A program made the position numbers and the translations under genes. Shown one piece after another: positions 11,665 through 23,259 of a DNA stretch of 64,000 nucleotides. Every line of letters begins with the position of its first letter. Position 1 is the stretch's first letter. This stretch comes from Phlegmacium glaucopus (Eukaryota > Basidiomycota > Agaricomycetes > Agaricales > Cortinariaceae): NCBI GenBank assembly GCA_015039465.1, contig MU130701.1:329938-393937 (forward strand), written 5' to 3'. The notes under the pieces are model-generated. The model was given only the letters and a program-made list of their open reading frames with translations. It was not told the origin of the DNA and did not search any database.

Positions 11665-14600
11665 ATGACTCTGAGCAAAGTGGATGCAGGACCCAGTCAT
11701 ACCTCGACATTTTCCCCTTCAAAATTCTCCATACGGCATGGTTCATCGAGCCATGCAAAGACAGGGACCACTGTGGAACATGAAATATCCAGCAACACGA
11801 TGATCACCGGCGGTAACTTTATCACCGTGACAGTAGATGAAGGGGGTGTCTTTCAAAATAATACAAATCTCATAACTGAAGGGCGAAAGGGTAAGTATTG
11901 GGCAATTCTATAATGCATTATTATCTTAAATACCACAGGAATGCGCAAGCTTGGAAAAACGATTGCTCCAGGTGCTTTTCACAACTCAGCAGAACGACAT
12001 GACCCCCCAAAATGTCATCCAAAAACTCGCGAAGTGGTTCTGAAGAAAATCATGGATTGGGTCCAAGGACTTGAAAGCGAAGAGAGACGCTGTTATTTCA
12101 TGTGGCTCTACGGCTCGGCAGGTGCAGGGAAATCCGCTATCGCCCAGACCATCGCCGAGCTATGCCACGAATTGAAACTCCTTGCCGCTAGCTTTTTCTT
12201 TTCGAGAACAACAGCGGGTCGCAGTGACCATTCTCGTCTTATCGCTACGCTTACGTATCAACTTTGCCTGTCCATCCCGGAAATCCGGACCCACGTCGAG
12301 GACGCTGTAGAACTCGATCCCAATATCTTCTCACTTTCTCTAGAGGACCAGCTTCGGAAACTGATTATCGAACCATTGTCTCACTTCCACGATAACCCCA
12401 GTCAGTATCATGGCCGCATACAACCAAAGCTCATCATTATCGACGGACTCGATGAATGCGCTTCAGCAGTCGACGTTCAGCATTACGTGTTGCAGATTCT
12501 TGCCGACAAACTCCCAATTCCTATGCTTTTCCTCGTTGCAAGTCGTCCTGAGCCCTGTATACGTGGGTTTTTTACGACAGAGCCGATGGAATCAATAACA
12601 ACCACCCTTGCCCTCGACGATTCCTACCTACCCGATGATGATATCAAAGTATTTTTAGAAGCGAAATTCGATGCCATTAAACGAGACCACCCAGCAAGGG
12701 ACCAATTGCCCGAATTGTGGCCATCGGCAGGCGATATCGACCACCTTGTTCGTAAATCATCAGGTCAATTTATTCATGCTTCTACGGTCATGAAATATAT
12801 TGAATCACCTCACCATTGGCCTACGGATCGACTTGCGGTCGTGTGTGAGATCATGAGCCGTGGAAACGACACTCTATTCGCCGATCTTGATGCGTTATAC
12901 ACCCACATATTTTCTTCGGTGGGAGACGTCAATAAGGTATTAGAAGTCCTTAGCGTTCTTCTCCTTGTGAAGACTTCAATAGTGCTGATGAATTCGGCGC
13001 TCATTGAAAACCTTCTCGGTCTACGAAGGGGCGACTTGAAGATAACATTAATTGATCTGCATTCAATTCTGACCATCCCAGATCAAGCAGATGCAGGCGA
13101 GATACGGGTTCTACATGCGTCTCTTGGAGACTTTCTTCTAGATCCATCACGTTCTGGGAAGTATCACATCAATAAGGGACATGCTCATGCCAACATAACA
13201 CAACATCTTATGAGGTGTATTCCCCAGCAGGTTACACGCAACCGCATGCATTTGTCTCGAGCATCGTTGGATTCTGAAAATCGCCTACTCTACAATCTTT
13301 CAATCGCCAACTTTATCGCGCACTGTACACAATCATACCCTACTGCAGAACTCTTGAATGCGCTCTGGAGCTTCAACATATCCGCCTTTTGGAAAGCTTA
13401 TACTCCACTCTGGGACGAGGCATGCGTATTCATGGATGAGGTTCAAATCCTTGCAGCAGGCTCGGACCATACTTCGCCCAAAGCATCTCTAGCTTCTCGA
13501 TTATCAGCCTTTTTTACTTGGTTGAAAATAAATGTATGTGATCCCTTCATCGGGCCACAATACTGACTGACGTAAATCGGTTTCGTTATTTAGGGGTCTA
13601 GCAATGAAGGACAAGACTTGTATTCCCGCTATATGTTCACTTGGGATCAGCACATCCAACATTCTTTAACCCGATTATCCCTCAGACCGATCGAGACCCA
13701 ATGTATTATCTTGTTTATTTTACCGGAATTTCGCGAGAACCACTGTCATGCGCGAGATATCTTTACTTGCGACACCATTGGCCCCGGATATCAGTCGCTG
13801 TTGAATGTTTCTTCCATCCTCGAGTACCACAATGGCGATCGCAGGTATGATCTCCTGCTGAGAGACTTCTTTAGTGACCCCAGCCGTTCTGGTCCATTCT
13901 ACTTGGATGGTGATAAATATGCAAGGTTTGCCATAACATTTACGAAATATCTCATTGGACGGTACGTATGTGATTTCGTAAAAGCATTTTCTTACTCACA
14001 GTGCAACACGGTCTTCCTTCAGGTTGAATTCGGAATGCGACTTATCTTGCCTCTCCATTCTATTGCCAAAAGCATCCTATTCGGAAGAGCTCGCAACTCT
14101 CTTGGATTCAAAACTTCGTAGCGTGATTGAGGTGATTGAGGTCCACAGACCTCAAATAGCACAAGAAGTGGCTGATATCGTAAAAACGTACTGTAGCAGC
14201 GTGAGTTACGATGTTGTAGAAATGTACTGTAACAGTGTGAGTTACCTCTTATTCTTTTCTTGGTCATTGCAACTGTTTGACACAGCTCATCAACCCAGTC
14301 TTCCGACAATCATTATACTGCTTTTTATGCCCAAGATAGCCACATTGTCAGCAAGAATCCCAGCAGAAAGGACCCAACCACACTCACTTCCAAATCCTCC
14401 TCCACGCCACCGCCTGCACGTGAAAGAAACAATGGACGACATACTGGGACGGCCTTTTCAAATCTAAAATCTCACAAATCCCAAGGTGATTAATACTCTT
14501 GACCCATCATCCTGAAACTAAGATGCAACGCTTCCAGAAATACCTACCGTCAAAGTCCGCACAACTCACCACAAACAATCCCGAGAATTCCTTGAGGCGA

Positions 14601-17053
14601 ACAAATATGCCAGTCCTGTTAAACGCCCATCGGGGTTGAACCTGAACGAGAATAGAGTAAGTATATGATATACTGGCCATAGCTCACAGACCATCCCGCT
14701 GATAAAGACAATCAAGGAACCCCCGAGTGCCTCGACAAGTCAGTTGCCCATCTATCCCTTTACCACAGGCCCCACGGTCACTCAGGCTACGACCACACTT
14801 CGCCCAGCAACACCTATTACCCCTATCATCACGGCCTCCCTGCGTATCAGAGCAACCCCACCCCCTACCCCTGCCTTAGTCCGCACAACTCACCACAAAC
14901 AATCTCAGGAATTCCTTGAGGCGAACAAAGACGCCAGTCCTGTTAAACGCCCGTCGAGGTTGAACTTGAACGAGAATAGAGTAAGTGTACAATTTACTGG
15001 CTATAGCTCGCTGCTGATAAAAACATTCAAGGAACCCCCGAATGCCTCAACAAATCAGTCACCCATCTATCCCTTTACCACAGGCCCCACGGTTACTCAG
15101 GCTACAACCACATTTCGCCCAGCAACACCTGTTACCCCCCTGCGCACCAGAGCAACTCCACCCCCTACCCCTGCCTTAGTCCCCAACAACCATATCAATA
15201 TAATCCGCACAACTCAGCACAAACAATTTCAGGAATCCCTTGAAGTGAACAAAGATGCCAGTCCACTTAAATGCCCGTTGAGGTCGAACTTGAACGAGAA
15301 TAGAGTAAGTGCAGTGTACTGGCTATAGCTCGCCATCCTGCTGATATAGACAATCAAGGAACCACAGAGTGCGTCAACAAGTCGGTCACCCATCTATCCC
15401 TTTACCACAGGCCCCACGGTTACTCAGGCTACAACCACACTTCTCCCAGTAACGCCTCCGGCAACACCTACCGCCAAAATCCGCACAACTCACCAACAAC
15501 AATGTCGAGAATTCCTTGAAGCGAACAAAGACGCCAATCCTCTTAAACGCCTGCCGAACTTGAACTTGAACGGGAATAGAGTAAGTGTATGGTGTACCAG
15601 CTATAGCTTGCAGACCGTTCCGCTGATAAAGACAATCAAGGAAGCACCGAGTGCCTCAACAAGTCAGTCACCTATACATCCCTTTAGCACAAGCCCCACG
15701 GTCACTCAGGCTACAACCACATTTTGCCCAGCAACACCTGTTACCCCCCTGCGTATCAGAGCAAAATCACCCCTGCCCACCCCTGCCTTAGTCCCCAACA
15801 ACCATGTCAATATAGTACCACAGGCACCCCTTGCGTCTCCTAATAAATGCACCAGCCCCATAAACATGACGCTGTTCCCTGCGCCCATTGGTGGCTTCCC
15901 GATGATCCAAGGATTGACAGACATGGACATGAGGGCAAACATTGGTCGAAACAGCTTGGCCTTCTGGAAGGGATACAAAGGTGCTGCACTCCTTGCATAT
16001 GTTCCTCATAGCAAACCCGAAATGGGATCCTCGCCCCAAGTCATAAAGATCCGAAATCTCATCCGATCCGTCTTCAACGTACCTGGTCTTATTGTTAGTA
16101 CTTCACAGTACTGTAACATTGATGCTGGACACCTAGTCAAGAAGCCAATATACCCCTTCTTTATAGGGGGCATATCTAATGACCAAATGCAGGTACTACT
16201 AGAGCGGATCTGCTGGAGTACCTCCGCCATCACCTTCTTCACTGCCCCTATCACACCCTTTGTGTCTGACTTTGTCATGACTCTTCAGTCCTCCTGGAGG
16301 CACCAGAATGTCCCGCTCACTAGTACTCATGAAAATGAGTTAGCCATAGCTGAAGTTGTCAAGGATGTTATACGTATGAACACCACACTCCATCAATTTC
16401 TCGCTAACCATTCCGATGCTCTGCCTGACTGTCCTACGATTGAAGAAGCTGTCAACTATATTGTTGGCTCTGTTCGAGTCGCTGGCCTCAATGCTATGGT
16501 CCCAGGGGAACCTGTCACATTTTTCAACATTTTTGCTATCTCTCCTAGCAACGACGCAGCCACCTATGAAAATTGGATCCTTCAGCTCCGCAACATTACC
16601 TACTTCTCCCAGTGGGGAACCCTTACTGCGAAGGAACCCTTCAGCTGCAACTGTTGTAAGTCTACCGACCATCCAGAGGTACTCTGCCCTTTCAAAGCCA
16701 TCCCAAGTTTCCCCGTCCCCCCCACTTCTGACTTATGCTCAGTTGACGGAAAGGATGCACCAAAAGGACTAGATACAGATGTGAAACAGGCTCGGCTGAT
16801 GAACGTTGTAGGCCTCTTCACACCGAATCTTCCAGACGAATTGCACATCAAGATTGGAGAAACCGTCCGCATCATCAAAGAGTACAAAGATGGGTGGTGC
16901 TATGTAGAATTTTTAGGCAGAAGGGATGCGCCAAAAGGAGTGGTGCCACTTGTGTGCTTACAGGAGAGGCTTGTGCGACCCATGCAAAATGCATCCAACT
17001 GGGGTCGAAATTTGCACTATTTGACGATGCGGACGACCGATAATACGGATTAA
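11665..17053 (+). CDS. NACHT NLR with Pro/Thr repeats, zinc knuckle and C-terminal SH3 (unit B, complete)
   Basis: Full-length paralogue of the gene at 1-5072. Exons: 11665-11890, 11939-13533, 13594-13961, 14023-14236 (or from 14002), 14299-14485, 14523-14656, 14717-14980, 15032-15304, 15359-15580, 15641-17053. They add up to 4,896 nt, an exact multiple of three (1,631 residues). In order: an 80-residue N-terminal region with MITGGNF, a P-loop at about residue 134, Walker B (LIIIDGLDE) at about 240, an all-helical NLR tail, five Pro/Thr-rich repeat exons, a gag-like segment, a CCHC zinc knuckle (CNCCKSTDHPEVLC) and an SH3-like fold. No ankyrin, WD40 or TPR repeats are visible where NLR sensor repeats normally sit. 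Function is inferred from NACHT proteins, which act in self/non-self recognition and cell-death signalling. The fusion rests on a 37-nt intron at 14486-14522. Confidence 0.7.
14523..15640 (+). repeat. Tandem exon-intron modules, unit B
   Basis: Same module as at 2785-3521, with one more full copy: exons 14523-14656 (partial), 14717-14980, 15032-15304 and 15359-15580. The opening of the next begins the last exon at 15641. Introns are 51-60 nt. Exon lengths (264, 273, 222 nt) are all multiples of three, so copies can be gained or lost without breaking the frame. Confidence 0.8.
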
Positions 17054-17059
17054 CACATG

Positions 17060-17530
17060 AATTAAATTGCGAACGGACTCACTCTTTGACCCCCCGAAGC
17101 CAAGTAAGGTGCAAGAGCTAACCGAGATGAGGACGGCCCTCCCAACCTCAGGTGGGAATCCCCAACAGATCACTTCAGTGGTGGCCTGGGGGCGTTGGGT
17201 GTAGCTCCTTGAACTGCTCTACGGAGTCGATATAGGGTGACGCGACATATGGACGTAGCACTCGAGGATATTGTTGAAAGAACCCTCGGGTATGAGCGGG
17301 GCTTGGATTCACTAAAATCGCCTAATCCCCAGTCGTCGCCATCACGGATAGCAGTCGTAGACGTAGAGCTGATAGCATTTGTATTGGGGTTGACTTTACA
17401 AGGTTGAACAGGGTTGAACGACCAGGCGCCCAAACCGCATATCCACCCCCAAAGACGGGTGAAGCGGACGAAGACCAAGCAAGTGCGCGCAGTCCACCTT
17501 GCGCCGGCGTTAGAGGATCTGGAGCCTTAT
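17060..17530 (-). pseudogene. Decayed minus-strand gene fragment, unit B
   Basis: Counterpart of 5090-5690 with DGDDWGLGDFSESKPRS near 17300-17350. It is shorter: the 5' part present in unit A is largely deleted. Not recognised. Confidence 0.35.
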
Positions 17531-17704
17531 GTTTCGAACAGCATCAAAGAAAGAATTACACGTACTTGTAGGGAAAGCTGAAGGTCCAAACGAAGGACGG
17601 TGTTGTGTTATGCGGAGAATGAACTTGATTTATGATACTAAAGTAAACAATTTCTTATTCCTGGTTTAGGTCAAACGCTCTGGTAATTAAAGACCGTTTC
17701 TTAT

Positions 17705-18240
17705 ATGGCCCCTCGGAAGCGTGTTGGTCGCCTTAAAGGCCCTGCCACACTACAAACCTCTTTGAGCACTCAAGCTGTTAACATCTGCGGCTTTCCTGCT
17801 CTAGCTGATGAAAATATGCCACCTCTCATATAGCCTCTTGTACCTATTCCTACGCCAATCAATTCACCTTCGCATCCAGAGATACGTCGCTTTAGGCACG
17901 AGACACTGCTGTCTGAGTCTCTCTCACAGACCTGCCATTCGCTTCGTAGGATTTTTTTGCGTTACCTATGGTAGCGTATTGAGGTCCGCGAGGGAATGAA
18001 AGTAGGGGATATAAAAATGATACTTTGCCTTCGTCTGTCAAAGTCCAAATATCTGGACGAAGTAAAGGAAGGTTGGATCGACGGAGCAAAACGAATTCTG
18101 ATCACGGTTTAACGTCGCGATAAGCTTGACAAATTTCTGATGGTCGTAACTGCCTCGCTGAATGATGGCTCGGAGGTTGATGGTACAATTACTTGAAGCC
18201 GTCTGAGTACTCGAGGAAATTTTTGGCTACCTCGATTGTC
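17705..18240 (+). pseudogene. F-box gene pseudogene (unit B)
   Basis: Copy of the gene at 6015. A deletion after the region encoding FPALADE shifts the frame. A CAA-to-TAG type change at about 17972 makes a stop (TGGTAG where unit A has TGGCAA). A large internal deletion near 18025 joins the N-terminal part directly to the C-terminal KYLDEVKEGWID part. It cannot make a complete protein. Confidence 0.85.
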
Positions 18241-18631
18241 ACTGATGGAACCTTCCGGACCAAGTGAGCATGTACATGTCTCTGTGAATACATTAATGAT
18301 AAATTTGATAATATCCAGATACGACCTTCCACATTGTGAGTTATGTTCAGGGATGAGTAAGCGTGAATTATTTAAATGTGTGCGGATTGCTGAAGTTGCC
18401 AATTGACCAACTTGAACGACTCTCACATTTTCGAGGTAGCTACATCTGCATTGGAGTGATGACTGGAAGACCTTCCAACGCTAGACATTCCAAATTTACT
18501 AGGCAGCACCTAGTCTCCCGTAGCCAGCCTGACGATGGGCTCTTTTTAGTCAGTACAACAGACCAAAGCAAATGGTGCATCGCCTCTTGTCGATCAATCA
18601 ACCTTTGTGGCTATGATACTTGCTGAGCACA

Positions 18632-19690
18632 ATGACGAGCCCTAGTCATTATACATCGACATCGTCCCCTTCAATGCGGCATAGTTCAACGGGTCACGCA
18701 AAGCCAGAGACTTTCGAACATCAATTCTCTAGCAACATAATGATAACGGGCGGTAACTTCGTCACTGACGGTGGACGAAGGCGGCACCCCCCAAAACCTC
18801 CAAAACCATACACATCTCACTACTGAACGGCCGCTGGGTATCCGACAAGCAATCCTGCTACATAATTATGTTCTAAATACTCTCCACAGGTATTCGCAAA
18901 CTTGCCAAAGTGATTGCTCCAGGTGCTGCAGAACGATGACCCCCCAAAATGTCACCCAAACACTCGCAAAGCGGTCCTCGAGGCAATCATGGATTGGGTT
19001 CAAGGACTTGAAGACGCGGAGAGACGCTGTTATGTCATGTGGCTCTACGGCCCAGCAGGTGCAGGGAAATCCGCTAGTGCCCAGACTATCGCCGAGCTAT
19101 GCCATAAATTGAAGCTCCTTGCAGCTAGCTTTTTCTTTTCGAGAACAGCAGCGGGTCGCAGTGACCATTCTCGTCTTATTGCTACGCTTACATACCAACT
19201 TTGCCTGTCCATCCCAGAAATCCGGACCTACGTCGAGGACGCTGTAGAACTCGATCCCAATATCTTCTCACTTTCTCTAGAGGCCCAGCTCCAGACACTG
19301 ATTATCGAACCGTTATCTCACTTCCGCAATAATCTGAGTCGGTATCATGGCCACATACACCCAATGCTCATCATCATAGACGGACTCGATGAATGCGCTT
19401 CAACAGTCCACGTTCAACGTTATGTGTTGAAGACTCTTTCTGAGAAGCTCCCAATTCCTATGCTTTTTCTCGTTGCAAGTCGTTCCGAGCCGCATATACG
19501 TGGACTTTTTACGACAGAGCCAATGGATTCAATAACAACCACCCCTGCCCTCGATGATTCCTACTTACCCGATGATGATATCAAAGTATTTCTCGAAGCG
19601 AAATTCGATGCCATTGAACGAGACCTCCTGCGACTGGGAGTCCGCCGCGACTACAACCTCAAGGCCTCAAGGTACGCCTCTAAAGCTTAA
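18632..19690 (+). pseudogene. NACHT NLR pseudogene (unit B, second NLR)
   Basis: Degraded copy of the gene at 7828. A 2-bp deletion near 18765 shifts the first exon out of frame, and part of the second-exon start is deleted (around 18925). A P-loop (GPAGAGKSASAQT) and Walker B (MLIIIDGLDE) still read in an open stretch at 18914-19690. Homology stops abruptly at about 19626, after DAIERD, where unrelated sequence follows. The last 20-odd codons of the open frame are therefore foreign. The whole C-terminal half of the gene is missing. Confidence 0.85.
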
Positions 19691-20605
19691 ATATGTTAGC
19701 GACGCAAGGACGTCAAACTGGAGAGACGGCGGATAGATTCTGATGCCGACTCTGAGGATGGGCAGGACGAGGATAAACGTGGCACAGAGAGCTGGAGACG
19801 GGCCTGAACCATCAAATTTCGTCTCGTAAGTCCGAATTCTTTCTATCTGTCGCTCTTCTTAAACACGGGAGTAGGGTATAATCCTACTTTTACTTTACAG
19901 ACTGATTGACCTTGAAGCGTGTCACTCCAAGCAAGTCATTGGTTTCTTGTTCATCACTGTAAGTCTTTGTATAAATATTCACTTGATTCTGCCGCCAGTC
20001 ATATTCGCCCTCCCGGAAGCTTAACGACGCAACAATTTTCTACTACTTACTTTGACTGATTATTGTATTTTTCCAGAATTCAAAGACTGGCTCCGAGGTC
20101 CATTCACACCAGCCCCACACCACCGTCAAAACCCATCAACGTGAAATCCTCTCTCTTGCAATACGTAGTTTTGAGGACAAAACTGATGTTTTGGAGTTTG
20201 TCTGCTCCCACCGAGTTAGAGGGGTGAACCTAGAAGGTTCGTTTTCTCGAAAATAATAATCGCAAGGGCCGTACTGGTCGGCAGGTTTTCCCGCCATGTA
20301 ACCTGGCCTCCCGAACTTTGATCCACCAAGTTCCCTCGAACTTCCTATACTAACCCCACCGGCCTCCCTATCGACGGCGCCTTTACGATTGTTTGTCATG
20401 ATACCTTGGTCTGTGAAAGAGGCTCACCGCTACTAACACCTAGACCAATCTGCTTTGGGAATTGGAAGTCCAAGTCTATCGACATTGGGTGGGGCTGTGA
20501 CCCCATCTTTCGCGTCTCCGGAGGGCGCAGAGCAGTGTCTTGTTATATAATGGCCACGAACACGAAGTATGTGTTCAAAATCCAACCTCTATCCCTGCCC
20601 TAAAC
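19691..20605 (+). other. Region with scattered coding relics
   Basis: Short open pieces look protein-like, for example an acidic stretch near 19735-19800, a piece around 20085-20235 (RSFEDKTDVLEFVCSHRV) and one around 20470-20600 (IDIGWGCDPIFRVSGG). They do not join into a frame and I do not recognise them. They may be the remains of one gene destroyed when the NLR copy was truncated at 19626. Confidence 0.35.
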
Positions 20606-20609
20606 TACG

Positions 20610-21671
20610 ATGCCTTCTCTGCCACTCTATCCTGTTCTCCAGCTCGATAACGATGACTTGATCATTTCTCCTGAGGCCGTGAAGTTTCTCAAGAGGGAAA
20701 CCTGACCGACCAAGAGGTCACGACAATCTTACTAGATACTCGTAAATCGTACGTCAGAACTATTTTTTAATTGAGATTGTCTGATTCACTCTCTAAAGTG
20801 CATAGTAAGTAGATGGTTTTTGCTTGTATTGCATGGTTAAATGATGGTTTTCCAAAGCCAAATTATGGCGTTCGCTTGTATTCGCCAGTTCCACTGCGTC
20901 TGTTTTTTCATGGAGAGAAACATCATCTATAAGCATATCGTGAAGTATACTCAGAAAGCTCCCACAGATAAAGGTCCTGTCGTGCTTGACCTAGGATGCT
21001 GCAGTAAGTTCTTGTCCCTTTGTTGTTCTCACGTACCTCACAACCAATCATAGTGGGTACCGACCTTAGAAAGATGGATACCCCACGAACTCAACCTCCA
21101 CCAATGTCTACGGCTGCGACCTCTTGCCCGACTTTATCAGAGAAGGTCACAAACTTTACAGGGATGGTCCTAACTCAAAGAAACCCACTCCCATCAAATT
21201 TTTCGCAGATGACATCTTCGATGTGCCAGTCAAAGTAGATGGTGCTGTCGTCGAATCTGGTTCTTTCAGCCTGAACAACCTCAGAGGGAAGATCGACATC
21301 CTCTACGCTGGTGCTTTCTTCCATCTCTTCGACGAAGAGAAGCAGTTCGCCCTCGCTCAACGCCTCGTCGCTCTGATCAACGTGAATTATTCTGCCGACA
21401 GGAACAACACTGAAGCTATTATTTTCGGTCGCCATATCGGAAGCCTGAGGCCCATAAAGCGCACAGACCAAGTGAGTTCGGCAGTGCCTTCGCTCATTCT
21501 CCAGAGAGCTGGAAAGAGATGTGGGAGACAATCCTTGTCCAAGCCTTTGGCCAGGGGGCTCTCAAGCACGTTGAAATTAATGTCCTCAAAGAACATTTAA
21601 CCCCCGGCTCAAAGAACGTATTCCACCATGCTTGGCTCTGGTGGAGCGTGACTTTGCGCCTTCCATTGTAA
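20610..21671 (+). pseudogene. SAM-dependent methyltransferase pseudogene
   Basis: Pieces match the common basidiomycete class I methyltransferase layout. N-terminal PVLQLDNDDLIISPEAVKFL is followed by ACIRQF, then the SAM-binding motif VVLDLGCC with GTDLRKM after an intron (about 21004-21052). Then come GCDLLPDFI, ILYAGAFFHLFDEEKQ, AIIFGRHIG, SPESWKEMW and a final WLWWSVT. At least three breaks separate them: a stop or shift after KRET near 20702, a loss of frame after GTDLRKM near 21075, and another near 21478 after RPIKRTDQ. Gene order and splicing otherwise look normal, so this is a fairly recent pseudogene. Confidence 0.75.
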
Positions 21672-22111
21672 TTATGTAATAGTATCAACTTGTGTAAGAT
21701 AAAAACTGTACATGAAGAAAAGTCCTCGTGTAGTCAAACATTTGTAGTCATACGCCCAGATTTTCTGCTATCTGCATATAGTGCTCGAAAAGAAGAATTC
21801 TGGGTGGGAATATGCCATTAAGACTCAGAGCCCTAGAGCGGGAAAAGAGTAATCCGCATGAAAATCAGTCTGACTTCAAATACATCATCTTCAAGAGTGC
21901 TCATCTACATCGCGTTGGTGGCTGACTCGTGAGCGAGGCTATCTATCAATCTAAGAGTATTGAGCCCAGATCGAGCTAGCATTTACCTATTTAGTGGCGA
22001 CGGCATTTTCCTTCCCACTGAGGTTGTGGTTTCCTCCCCCACAGTCGTCTTTACATGACGGTACACTAGCCAAGCCGCAACTGATATCGCATTTTGCTGA
22101 CTACCTAGTAG
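21672..22111. other. Intergenic region before the phosphotransferase gene
   Basis: Probably holds the missing first exon and promoter of the APH-like gene. I see no other gene, RNA or repeat. Confidence 0.4.
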
Positions 22112-23259
22112 ACAGTTACTGAGAAACTGCAGGCCACACGCGCCAAAATAAACTGGGATCAGGTGTTCAAGACTGCCTCGTCAATCAGGAGCCAACCTTG
22201 CAACTCCGATGGCGTCGAGTTTTCAGGCGGTTGTAACATTATCTACCGCATTGCATTTGAGGACGGCACATCCTGGGCACTTCGCGTTCCGTACGACGAG
22301 GTGGGCTCGACCATTGAGACTACGGTGACTACCATGCGCTATGTCCAAAGTACCGTCCCCGATTTGCCCATTGCCACTGTGTATGCATGGTCCGACAGCG
22401 AGGATGGTGATGGCGTAGGGACACCCTATATGCTGTTGGATTGGATTGAAGGGAGGGTATTGGAGTGGAATGTAAGCTTTCCTACCCCAGTTGCTCGAGA
22501 AAAGGTCTTGGTACAGCTAGCGCGGTACTTCGTGGACTTGCTGGTGCGCACATCGTTGCAATCTAGCCCTCAGTCAGCGCTAGCATGGATACTGAGAAGA
22601 ATCGACAACCGCCTCATACGTATCTTCGCCGGTGACCTCCCTTCTTTCGACCCTATCGATTGCTTGATCTATCGTGCGATGGCCGAAGAAAAATATCACC
22701 TACCGTCATTGGATACCCTACCGTTTCCGCTGGTACACACCGACCTCAGCAAAATGAACATTATTATTGACGATAATTTCAATATCAATGGGTATGACCC
22801 GTTCTTCTGGTCGATGACGCGTAGCTGACAACCTGCAGGATTTTGGATTGGGACGATTGGGCTTGTCGACTACCTCTGCAATGTGCAGTGATGTGTCCAG
22901 AAATGATAACTGCTGACAACGACCCTCTGCATGATGCGTTCCGGAAGGATCGTCTGGTGTTCATCGACCGTTTTACATCTACCATCAGTTCCTCCGGCCT
23001 CCGTGATGACATCGCAATTCAGTTACCTTCCATAATGGCAGATGACGAGCTACAGTTATTTCACTTGTCGGTCAGGAGTAAAGGAGCCTACGCTCGTTGG
23101 GTGTCGAAGTACTCAGTCCGCAGTTCTTCGTGGATCAAGGCAGCTGCTGGTGCTCTGGATAAATTCATTCTTACTCACCCAGAATTTGCCAATTCAGCCG
23201 TGGTTCTCTCCGTACGTGTTTCTTTACTGGGGATGCAGGAGGAAGGATTCGGACATTAA
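22112..23259 (+). CDS. Aminoglycoside-phosphotransferase-like (APH/choline-kinase fold) protein
   Basis: Two clear exons, 22112-22791 and 22839-23259. The intron 22792-22838 restores GILDWDDWA. Motifs: a nucleotide-binding N-lobe (YRIAFEDGTSWALRVPYDE), the catalytic HTDLSKMNIIID (HxDxxxxN) and the metal-binding DWDDW, all intact. In fungi these proteins are small-molecule kinases of mostly unknown substrate. An in-frame TAG lies directly before 22112 and reads as a splice acceptor, and no in-frame ATG follows before the N-lobe. A short upstream coding exon is therefore needed, which I could not place. A GTACGT near 23212 could start a further 3' intron, so the C-terminus is uncertain. Confidence 0.7.

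Larger units (their letters stand above)
1..19626. repeat. Tandem segmental duplication, units A and B
   Basis: Unit A spans the window start to about 10368 and unit B 11665 to 19626, in the same orientation and gene order. The MITGGNF start codon of the first NLR recurs 11,719 bp later (81 and 11800), and the second NLR start recurs 10,804 bp later (7828 and 18632). The difference reflects deletions in unit B. The 1.3 kb between the units (10368-11664) is single copy. Unit A may itself continue a longer array to the left. Confidence 0.9.
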
